DNA of 12,974 bases, from positions 1 to 12,974 of the forward strand of contig NZ_CALLVU010000105.1 of NCBI RefSeq assembly GCF_938015485.1, written 5' to 3'. The notes beneath the pieces were generated by a model. It was not told the DNA's origin. It did no database searches and saw only the letters and a list, made by a program, of their open reading frames with translations. Each line of letters opens with the position of its first letter. Positions within the stretch are counted from its first letter, which is position 1. This DNA comes from an uncultured Lachnoanaerobaculum sp. (lineage in GTDB: Bacteria; Bacillota; Clostridia; Lachnospirales; Lachnospiraceae). Positions 7,513 through 12,974 of the stretch are shown in pieces. The translations under genes and the position numbers were made by a program.

Positions 7513-8077
7513 TGATATTTCTATAAGATCGGCAAAACCGGAGGATGCAAAAGAATTGCTTAATATATATGAATATTATGTCAATAAGACGGCAATATCG
7601 TTTGAAACGGAGGTACCGAGTGTAAAAGAGTTTAGAATCAGAATGGAAAAAGTCATGAAAAACTATCCGTATCTCGTGGCCGAGAAGAATGATGAAATAC
7701 TCGGATATGCATATCTTCATCCATTTGTTGGAAGAAAAGCTTATGAACTCAGCGCAGAGACTACCATATACCTAAATCCGAATAAGAAGAAAATGGGTAT
7801 AGGCAAAAAATTATACTCGGTCTTGGAGTATATAGCAAAGGCACAGAATATAACAAATTTATACTCCTGTATCGGTTATGTGGATAAAGAGGATGAATAT
7901 TTAAATAATAACAGTGCGCAGTTTCATGAACATATGGGATACAGGATGGTAGGAAAATTTGAAAACTGCGGTCATAAGTTCGGCAGATGGTATCATATGG
8001 TGTGGATGGAGAAGATAATAGGAGAGCATAAAGAGATTAAAGAGTTTTTAAAATATTCGGATATAAAAAGTTTTTAA
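7505..8077 (+). CDS. GNAT N-acetyltransferase, phosphinothricin acetyltransferase-like
   Basis: A 190-residue GNAT-fold enzyme expected to transfer acetyl from acetyl-CoA to a small amine or amino acid. It opens with the typical IRSAKPEDAKELLNIY. It has the Pat-family ISFETE segment (31-36), the SAETTIYL strand (83-90, Glu85), the acetyl-CoA pyrophosphate loop KKKMGIGKKL (94-103) and the tail HMGYRMVGKFENCG (143-156) followed by GRWYHMVWMEK. These match the Pat/YwnH/MddA group, whose known substrates include phosphinothricin, methionine sulfoximine and related amino acids; the native substrate here is not known. About 20 extra residues follow the usual C-terminal WMEK. The start overlaps the ktrA stop by 8 nt, placing it in the K+ uptake transcript, and a terminator hairpin follows. 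Confidence 0.88.
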   Translation: MIDDISIRSAKPEDAKELLNIYEYYVNKTAISFETEVPSVKEFRIRMEKVMKNYPYLVAEKNDEILGYAYLHPFVGRKAYELSAETTIYLNPNKKKMGIGKKLYSVLEYIAKAQNITNLYSCIGYVDKEDEYLNNNSAQFHEHMGYRMVGKFENCGHKFGRWYHMVWMEKIIGEHKEIKEFLKYSDIKSF

Positions 8078-8107
8078 AAAATCGCCTCCAATATTACTTG
8101 GAGGCGA
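8070..8107 (-). terminator. Terminator between the GNAT gene and the dapL remnant
   Basis: A perfect 10-bp inverted repeat (TCGCCTCCAA at 8082-8091, TTGGAGGCGA at 8098-8107) has a 6-nt loop. On the - strand it runs into TTTTTT (8081 down to 8076), a classic terminator for dapL. On the + strand the following AAAATTTATT is a weaker U tract, but the hairpin may also end the ktrB-ktrA-GNAT unit. Confidence 0.85.
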
Positions 8108-8114
8108 AAATTTA

Positions 8115-8768
8115 TTAAAGTACATTTCGTATTCTTTTTACAGCTTCAACGGTATTTTCATGTTTTCCGAATGCTGTAAGTCTGAAGTAGCCGTTTCCGC
8201 CGGGACCGAATCCCTCTCCCGGAGTGCCTACAACATTTGCCTTTTCAAGCAGAAAATCAAAGAAATCCCATCCTGTCATATTGTCAGGTGTCTTTAACCA
8301 AATATATGGTGCATTGATACCGCCGAATAATTTAAGATTTGTATCCTTTAATCCGTTCAATATGGTATCACAGTTTTGCATATAGTAGTTGACCAATCCC
8401 TTGACTTCTTCCTTACCCTCTGCAGAGTAAACAGCTTCACCGGCTCTTTGTACAATATAAGGCGCGCCGTTATATTTTGTACCGTGGCGTCTTGCCCACA
8501 TATCATGAAGCGAGCATCCGTCCATAATCAAATCTTTCGGAACCACCGCATATCCGAGACGCAGACCTGTAAAACCTGCAGTTTTTGAGAAAGAGCGAAG
8601 CTCGATAGCACAGGTTCTTGCACCGCTGCATTCATAGATGGAATGCGGAACGTCGTCTTCTCTTATATATGCCTCGTATGCGGCGTCATATATGATTACA
8701 GACTTGCTTGCATTGGCTGCATCAACTCACTTTTGAAGCTCACTTTTTTTCATAGTTGCACCGGTAGG
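8115..8768 (-). pseudogene. dapL: 5'-truncated LL-diaminopimelate aminotransferase remnant
   Basis: DapL is a PLP aminotransferase of lysine and cell-wall synthesis, converting tetrahydrodipicolinate to LL-diaminopimelate. The remnant encodes about 217 of about 400 residues, from PTGATMKKSELQK to the natural C-terminus. It keeps YDAAYEAYIRE, SIYECSGA, the PLP-lysine motif SFSKTAGFTG (Lys codon 8583-8585) and TPGEGFGPGGNGYFRLTAFG. Homology stops abruptly at the Pro codon 8766-8768, where the preceding Asn of NPTG should be, and gltD sequence follows on the other strand. Codon 8727-8729 reads TGA where the family has Trp (QKWVDAAN), an internal stop. The longest open stretch therefore starts only at a GTG (8546) or nearby. 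There is no start region and no promoter, so it is non-functional unless the junction is an assembly error. Confidence 0.9.
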
Positions 8769-8771
8769 CAA
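8763..8771. other. Breakpoint joining dapL and gltD remnants
   Basis: To the left, - strand codons read as DapL up to the Pro of NPTG (8766-8768). To the right, + strand codons read as GltD from about Ala-Ser-Val (8768-8776). The GltD frame upstream of 8768 hits TAG at 8765-8767. Any microhomology at the join is at most a few bases. No insertion sequence end, target duplication or long repeat is visible here. Confidence 0.85.
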
Positions 8772-9301
8772 GTGTCGTGCAGCTTGAGATGATGCCAAAG
8801 CCTGCAAAACAAAGAAGTACAAGCAATCCTTGGCCTGAGTGGCCGAAAGTCTTTAATGTGGATTACGGACAGGAAGAGGCAATCGCAAAATTCGGTAATG
8901 ACCCGAGAGTCGATACTACTACAATAAAGGAAATTTTGTCGGATGATAAGGGACACGTGAAGTCGGTTATCACTGTTTTACTACAGCAGCAAAAGGATGA
9001 AAAGACCGGAAGAATGAATATGGTTGCGGTTGAAGGCAGTGAAAAGGAGCTTAAAGCGGATTTGGTGTTGATTGCGGCAGGATTTACAGGTGCACAGGAT
9101 TATGTAAAGAAGGCATTTGATACGGAGTCCGATGCAAGAGGTAATGTAAAGGCGGACAACACAAATTATGAGACATCAAGGCCGAATATTTTTGTGGCAG
9201 GAGATGTAAGAAGAGGTCAATCACTTGTTGTATGGGCAATGGCTGAAGGCAGAGCCGTGGCAAAGGCTGTAGACAAGTCATTGATGGGATATACAAACTG
9301 A
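8771..9301 (+). pseudogene. gltD: 5'-truncated glutamate synthase small subunit remnant
   Basis: GltD is the FAD/NADPH-binding small subunit of glutamate synthase. About 177 C-terminal residues of roughly 490 remain, from SVVQLEMMPKP onward. They include NPWPEWPKVFNVDYGQEEA, DLVLIAAGFTG and the C-terminal FAD motif VFVAGDVRRGQSLVVWAMAEGR. The N-terminal iron-sulfur region and the main nucleotide-binding domains are absent. The GTG at 8777 opens the reading frame but lies inside conserved protein and has no ribosome binding site, so it is not a real start. The frame is otherwise intact to the natural stop, suggesting a recent event. A strong terminator follows. The remnant abuts the dapL remnant head to head. 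Confidence 0.9.
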
Positions 9302-9307
9302 TTATTT

Positions 9308-9350
9308 GTCACTTATGTTATGAGTTACTCATAATATAAGTGACTTTTTT
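9308..9350 (+). terminator. Strong terminator after the gltD remnant
   Basis: A 17-bp stem (GTCACTTATGTTATGAG at 9308-9324, CTCATAATATAAGTGAC at 9328-9344) has one G-T mismatch, a 3-nt loop and TTTTTT at 9345-9350. It insulates the next operon from transcription through the gltD remnant. Confidence 0.93.
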
Positions 9351-9385
9351 ATTTAAATATATTTTAATAAAAGATTATAAATATA

Positions 9386-9414
9386 TTGACAATTAACCGG
9401 GATTGTGATTAAAT
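9386..9414 (+). promoter_or_regulatory. Promoter of the PTS IIA-rpiR-GH1-murQ operon
   Basis: A consensus TTGACA (9386-9391) and TTAAAT (9409-9414) are spaced by 17 nt. A TG dinucleotide at 9406-9407 gives an extended -10. The start would fall near 9421, at the edge of a 15-bp palindrome, leaving a leader of about 70 nt before the IIA start. Confidence 0.75.
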
Positions 9415-9420
9415 ACACTC

Positions 9421-9435
9421 AGAAATAATATTTCT
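9421..9435. promoter_or_regulatory. Candidate operator palindrome at the transcription start
   Basis: AGAAAT-AAT-ATTTCT is a perfect dyad placed at the expected start site. A repressor bound there would block initiation, and the RpiR-family gene two genes into the operon is the obvious candidate. The region is very AT-rich, so chance is possible. A second dyad (AAATAAAA at 9438-9445, TTTTATTT at 9463-9470) lies downstream. Confidence 0.35.
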
Positions 9436-9479
9436 TTAAATAAAATATTTTTTGAAACAATGTTTTATTTTGGAATGGT

Positions 9480-9484
9480 AGGAG
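9480..9484 (+). promoter_or_regulatory. Ribosome binding site that fixes the IIA start
   Basis: AGGAG lies 5 nt before the ATG at 9490. It rules out the in-frame ATG at 9460, whose extra 10 residues (MFYFGMVGVF) are not IIA-like and which would place the site within the coding region. Confidence 0.8.
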
Positions 9485-9489
9485 TTTTT

Positions 9490-9843
9490 ATGAGAGAAGA
9501 AGATTATCAGGTTTCTTTTGAAATAATTGCTACGGCAGGAGACAGCAAGGGATATTCAATGGATGCGATATGTGATGCAAGAGAGGGCAAGTTTGATTCA
9601 GCAAATGAAAAAATCAACGAAGCGAACAAAAGACTTCTAAAAGCACATGAGCTTCAGACCGATATGATTGCACAGGAAGCAGGCGGAGAACCGGTACCTG
9701 TAAACATTATTCTGATACATTCACAGGATCACTTGACTATGGCAAATGTGGCTGAAGAGCTGGCAGAGGAAATGGTTTCACTTTATAAAACGATATATGA
9801 TATGAAGGCTGAGATCGAGGAGTTGAAGAAAAAGATAAAATAA
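9490..9843 (+). CDS. PTS system IIA component, lactose/cellobiose (chitobiose) family
   Basis: A 117-residue cytoplasmic phosphocarrier that accepts phosphate from HPr and passes it to a IIB protein for phosphorylating transport of a beta-disaccharide. The all-helical family pattern is clear: FEIIATAGDSKGYSMDAI near the start, AHELQTDMIAQEA (52-64), then LIHSQDHLTMA, with His77 as the phosphorylated residue and Asp80 as the metal-coordinating residue (equivalent to His78/Asp81 of Lactococcus IIA-Lac). A charged helix, EIEELKKKIK, ends the protein. The length is typical (about 100-120 residues). It is first in an operon with an RpiR regulator, a 6-phospho-glycosidase and murQ. No IIB or IIC gene lies between 9843 and the window end, so these must be downstream or elsewhere. 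Confidence 0.92.
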   Translation: MREEDYQVSFEIIATAGDSKGYSMDAICDAREGKFDSANEKINEANKRLLKAHELQTDMIAQEAGGEPVPVNIILIHSQDHLTMANVAEELAEEMVSLYKTIYDMKAEIEELKKKIK

Positions 9844-9870
9844 CTATATTCTATAACTTGGAGGTGGTAC

Positions 9871-10713
9871 GTGGACATAGTATTGCGAATAAAAGAGGAA
9901 TATAGGAAACTTACCAAGTCTGAAAAGAAAGTGGCTGATTATTTTATAGAGAATTATAAGGATGCTATAAATGAGAGTACACAGTCTATAGCGGTTGCTA
10001 CAGATACTTCTCCGGCAACTGTAATCAGATTTGTAAAAACATTGAAGTTTGACGGACTTCAACAGCTTAAGCTTGCGATTGCGGCGGATATGGACTCACA
10101 AAAGCCCGATATTAAAGATGAGATAATACATCAAAAGGACGGACTAAGTGAGATCGTTGAAAAGAATAAGAGAAATCTGATAAACAGTATTGAAAGGCTG
10201 TACGCACTTATGGATTTGGAACTGATAGAAAAGAGTGTGGACGCCATAGACTCCGCCAAAAAGGTTTATCTTTTCGGAGTCGGTGCAAGTGGTATAGTTT
10301 GTTATGATATCAATTATAAGCTTTCAAGAATCGGTAAGGATGTAGTCTTTAACAACGACATACATTTGCAATTGGTGAACTTAAACTTCATAACAAAGGA
10401 AGATGCCTGTGTCTGTGTAAGTTACAGCGGCAATACAAAGGAGACCGTACTTGTTGCAGAGATTGCAAAAAAAGCCGGTGCAAAGACGGTGGGTATATGT
10501 TGTTACGGCAGAAACGAGCTTTCAAAGATTTGTGATATCACCTTGAGAGTTCCGCATGATGAGAGAGAGTTAAGACTCGGTGCCATTTCAAGCCGTAATA
10601 CAACACTTACACTTTTGGATACCATTTATCTGGCTATAACACACAGACATTATCCGGATGTGCTTAATGATATCGAATCTACAAGAGATTTGATTAAGAA
10701 ACTTAGAGACTGA
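9871..10713 (+). CDS. RpiR/MurR-family transcriptional regulator with SIS domain
   Basis: A 280-residue sugar-phosphate-responsive regulator. The N-terminal HTH_6 domain (1-75) shows LTKSEKKVADYF and the helix-turn-helix STQSIAVATDTSPATVIRFVKTL (36-58). The SIS sugar-isomerase domain (about 128-258), which binds a phosphosugar effector, has VYLFGVGASG (132-141) and SYSGNTKE (184-191). Its place in one operon with a PTS IIA, a phospho-glycosidase and MurQ suggests it senses a sugar phosphate of this pathway, MurNAc-6-P or GlcNAc-6-P by analogy with MurR, and controls the operon from the palindrome near 9421; this is inference. The start is GTG at 9871, with GGAGG at 9860-9864 and a 27-nt gap after the IIA stop. 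Confidence 0.9.
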   Translation: MDIVLRIKEEYRKLTKSEKKVADYFIENYKDAINESTQSIAVATDTSPATVIRFVKTLKFDGLQQLKLAIAADMDSQKPDIKDEIIHQKDGLSEIVEKNKRNLINSIERLYALMDLELIEKSVDAIDSAKKVYLFGVGASGIVCYDINYKLSRIGKDVVFNNDIHLQLVNLNFITKEDACVCVSYSGNTKETVLVAEIAKKAGAKTVGICCYGRNELSKICDITLRVPHDERELRLGAISSRNTTLTLLDTIYLAITHRHYPDVLNDIESTRDLIKKLRD

Positions 10714-10734
10714 TTTTATAAAGGAAGTGAAAAA

Positions 10735-12180
10735 ATGAGAATGCTTTGGGGAGGTGCAAGCGCCTCAAGTCAATACGAGGGCGGATTTGATCTTTTTAAT
10801 AAGGGTATTGATACACAGGACTGTAGAAGATATGTAAAAAGAACGGACAACGCCACCACAGCTACAAGACTTTTAACAAAGGCCGATATAGAGAGGGCAA
10901 AACATCCTTTGGAGGGAGACTTTTTCCCGGGAAGAAAGGGAAGTGAGGGACTCTCACATATAGATGAGGATATAGAGTACCTTAGTGAGCTCGGAATAGA
11001 TATATACAGAATTTCAATTGCGTGGTCGAGGATATTTCCTACAGGTGAGGAGGAGACTCCGAATGAAGATGCTCTTAAGATGTACGGAAATATTTTAAAA
11101 AAGCTTAAGTCAAAGGGTATCAAAATATATCTGAGTCTTACACATTATGCGCTTCCTCTTGCTTTGGTGGAAAAATACGGCGGATGGAAAAACAGAAAAC
11201 TTGTTGATTTGTACCTTAAGTACGCGAAGGTTATATTTGAGAGGTTTAAAGAATATCTTGATTTTGTAGTACCTTTCAATGAGATAAATACAGGTTTTTT
11301 CAGTCCTTTTAACGGTCTCGGACTTCTAAGAGACGAAAATATGGGCGGCAGCGGATATGATTTGAACGATATATTTGCAGGACTTCACAATCAGTTTATC
11401 GCTTCTGCAAAGGTGATAGAGCTTGGAAGAAAGATGCTTAATGTTAAATTCGGATGTATGGCGGCATGTTTTTGCTACTACGGTTACTCATGTAATCCGC
11501 TTGACCAGTTAAAGACATTACAGTATGAACAGGTAAATCAGTGGTTCTTTACAGATGTTTTGGCTGCAGGTGAGTACCCTTACTATATGAAGAAGTACTT
11601 TAGAGACAACAATGTAAAAGTGGAATTTTTACCGGGAGATGAAGAACTTCTGAAAAACAATACAGCCGATTTTGTGGGATTTTCATACTATCAGTCAAAT
11701 GTATGTGCATCCGAGGAAATGGAAAAGACCGCAGGCAACCTTGTGGTAAGTACAAAGAATCCGTATTTGAAAGCGAATGAGTGGGGATGGCAGATTGACC
11801 CTGTGGGCATGAGAATTTCCATGAACAAGATTTATGACAGATATAAAAAGCCTGTAATGATTACAGAAAACAGCTTCGGATATAATGATGTATTGGAAGA
11901 GGGCAATATCATAAATGACGACTATAGAATACAGTATTTAAGCGACCACTTTGAACAGATAAAACTTGCCATAGATGACGGTGTGGAATGTCTGGCATAT
12001 TTACTTTGGGGTATTGTAGATATAGTATCTGCCGGTTCACTTGAGATGACAAAGAGATACGGAGTGGTATATGTGGACGCCGACAACCTCGGTAACGGTA
12101 CATATAAAAGATATAAGAAGAAGAGTTTTAAATTCTACAAGGATTTTATAGAAAAGGAGAAAAACGGTGTTAAGTCTTGA
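10735..12180 (+). CDS. Glycoside hydrolase family 1, 6-phospho-beta-glucosidase type
   Basis: This intracellular retaining beta-glycosidase (481 residues, typical of GH1) should hydrolyse a 6-phosphorylated beta-disaccharide delivered by a PTS. GH1 landmarks are in order: GGASASSQYEGG (Gln13 of the glycone site), ISIAWSRIFPTGEEE (93-107), LTHYALP (His137), acid/base Glu183 in PFNEIN, nucleophile Glu378 in ITENS, and the phosphate-binding region VSAGSLEMTKRYG (Ser432, Lys440, Tyr442), the signature of the 6-phospho clade. Differences from common BglA are Ala139 where Glu/Asp is usual before the Leu-Pro, and a long segment at 30-70 (ATTATRLLTKADIERA). The aglycone, and whether the glycone is glucose or an amino sugar, cannot be read from sequence. 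AAGGAAG precedes the ATG. The gene overlaps the murQ start by 14 nt. Confidence 0.9.
   Translation: MRMLWGGASASSQYEGGFDLFNKGIDTQDCRRYVKRTDNATTATRLLTKADIERAKHPLEGDFFPGRKGSEGLSHIDEDIEYLSELGIDIYRISIAWSRIFPTGEEETPNEDALKMYGNILKKLKSKGIKIYLSLTHYALPLALVEKYGGWKNRKLVDLYLKYAKVIFERFKEYLDFVVPFNEINTGFFSPFNGLGLLRDENMGGSGYDLNDIFAGLHNQFIASAKVIELGRKMLNVKFGCMAACFCYYGYSCNPLDQLKTLQYEQVNQWFFTDVLAAGEYPYYMKKYFRDNNVKVEFLPGDEELLKNNTADFVGFSYYQSNVCASEEMEKTAGNLVVSTKNPYLKANEWGWQIDPVGMRISMNKIYDRYKKPVMITENSFGYNDVLEEGNIINDDYRIQYLSDHFEQIKLAIDDGVECLAYLLWGIVDIVSAGSLEMTKRYGVVYVDADNLGNGTYKRYKKKSFKFYKDFIEKEKNGVKS
12155..12159 (+). promoter_or_regulatory. Ribosome binding site for murQ
   Basis: AGGAG inside the 3' end of the GH1 gene lies 7 nt before the GTG at 12167. 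It supports a GTG start that overlaps the GH1 stop. Confidence 0.8.
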
Positions 12181-12974
12181 CAGTTTGGACACAGAGAGAA
12201 GAAATATTAACACGATGAATCTTGACGAACTTTCCGCTGTAGAAATTATTGAAAAGATAAATCAAGAGGATGAAAAGATAGCCGACTGTGTAAAACCTGC
12301 CATTCCTGAAATAGGAAAGGCGGTAGAGTTTGCGGTTGACAGTATAAAAAGAGGCGGAAGGCTTATTTATATAGGCGCAGGTACCTCCGGAAGACTCGGT
12401 ATACTTGACGCCAGTGAATGCCCTCCTACATACGGCGTACCGTTTGACATGGTAATAGGTATTATGGCGGGCGGAGATAAGGCGATGCGAAAGGCTGTAG
12501 AAGGCGCGGAGGACTCAAAAGAACTTGCCGTAAATGATTTAAAGGAATTGGGACTAAGTGATAAGGATACTTTGGTAGGGCTTGCTGCAAGCGGAAGGAC
12601 ACCATATGTAATAGGCGGTTTAGAATATGCAAAAAGTCTCGGAGCAAAAACAGTAGCTGTAAGTTGTGTAAAGAATGCAAAGATATCGGCACTTGCAGAC
12701 GCCCCTATAGAGGTGGTTGTAGGTGCCGAAGCTGTGACAGGTTCTACAAGAATGAAAGCCGGAACAGCACAAAAGATGGTGTTAAATATGATTTCCACCA
12801 CAACTATGGTAAAAATCGGCAAGGTATACCAAAATCTTATGGTAGATGTGGCAACAACCAATGAAAAACTCAGAGTAAGAGCACTCAATATAGTAAGTGA
12901 AGCTACAGGCATAGATAAGGAAAACTCAAAAAGGCTTTTGGAGGAATCCGGATACGATGTTAAGGTGGCCATAG
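12167..12974 (+). CDS. murQ: N-acetylmuramic acid 6-phosphate etherase (3' end beyond window)
   Basis: MurQ cleaves the D-lactyl ether of MurNAc-6-P to give GlcNAc-6-P and lactate in cell-wall sugar recycling. The window holds 269 codons of an expected 300 or so. The start is GTG (MLSLDSLDTERRNINTMNLDELS), a typical MurQ N-terminus. The SIS domain shows YIGAGTSGRLGILDASECPPT with catalytic Glu84, then EGAEDS with Glu115 (matching Glu83 and Glu114 of E. coli MurQ), LAASGRTPYVIGG and TGSTRMKAGTAQK. The frame is open to the last base with no defect, so the gene is cut only by the window. It overlaps the GH1 gene by 14 nt, which implies translational coupling and a shared pathway. Confidence 0.96.
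   Translation, partial: MLSLDSLDTERRNINTMNLDELSAVEIIEKINQEDEKIADCVKPAIPEIGKAVEFAVDSIKRGGRLIYIGAGTSGRLGILDASECPPTYGVPFDMVIGIMAGGDKAMRKAVEGAEDSKELAVNDLKELGLSDKDTLVGLAASGRTPYVIGGLEYAKSLGAKTVAVSCVKNAKISALADAPIEVVVGAEAVTGSTRMKAGTAQKMVLNMISTTTMVKIGKVYQNLMVDVATTNEKLRVRALNIVSEATGIDKENSKRLLEESGYDVKVAI

Noticed and set aside
8376..8588. A 70-residue + strand frame over the dapL remnant
   Set aside because: The - strand carries clear DapL motifs through this stretch, and the + frame has no family resemblance.
8763..8771. Mobile element insertion as the cause of the dapL/gltD break
   Set aside because: No transposase, terminal inverted repeat or target duplication is present; the two gene fragments are joined directly.
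12367..12972. A 201-residue open frame on the - strand
   Set aside because: It is the mirror of murQ, whose catalytic motifs are complete on the + strand; the hydrophobic, Ser/Thr-rich translation is typical of antisense frames.
1..12974. CRISPR arrays, tRNA, rRNA or phage genes
   Set aside because: No regularly spaced repeats, RNA gene sequences or phage-type proteins were seen in the window.

Overview
The window is AT-rich bacterial DNA with tightly packed genes, strong GGAGG ribosome binding sites and U-tract hairpin terminators. Gene content and protein flavour point to an anaerobic member of the Clostridia, most likely Lachnospiraceae. The evidence is a Na+-translocating biotin decarboxylase operon, KtrAB, a DapL-type diaminopimelate aminotransferase, NADPH glutamate synthase and MurQ/RpiR. 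The genus cannot be fixed from sequence alone.

Region 1 (1-5440): a terminator from an upstream gene, a probable promoter, then five genes on the + strand with 2-26 nt spacing. They encode an acyl-CoA carboxyltransferase (12S/MmdA-like), an OadG-like gamma subunit carried on a lipoprotein, a separate biotin carrier, the membrane beta subunit (OadB/GcdB), and an OadA/5S-like keto-acid carboxyltransferase without a biotin domain. No ATP-dependent biotin carboxylase is present. The set combines the soluble parts of a transcarboxylase (12S + 5S + 1.3S) with the Na+ pump of a decarboxylase. This is the most interesting system in the window.

Region 2 (5412-8107): a hairpin terminator, then ktrB (K+ channel-like subunit), ktrA (RCK gating subunit) and a Pat-like GNAT acetyltransferase that overlaps the end of ktrA. 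It ends in a strong inverted repeat that serves the convergent gene on the other strand.

Region 3 (8115-9352): a decayed locus. The 3' half of dapL (- strand) abuts the 3' third of gltD (+ strand) head to head at about 8763-8771. Both genes have lost their 5' parts and promoters, and the dapL remnant also carries a TGG-to-TGA stop. A deletion between two divergently transcribed genes, or an assembly misjoin, would both explain it. A strong terminator follows gltD.

Region 4 (9386-12974): a good sigma-70-type promoter with a 15-bp palindrome at its start site, then a lactose/cellobiose-family PTS IIA, an RpiR/MurR-like regulator with a SIS domain, a GH1 6-phospho-beta-glycosidase and murQ, which is cut by the window end. 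Together they suggest PTS uptake and intracellular splitting of a beta-linked disaccharide, possibly one containing N-acetylmuramic acid, with the MurNAc-6-P ether removed by MurQ.
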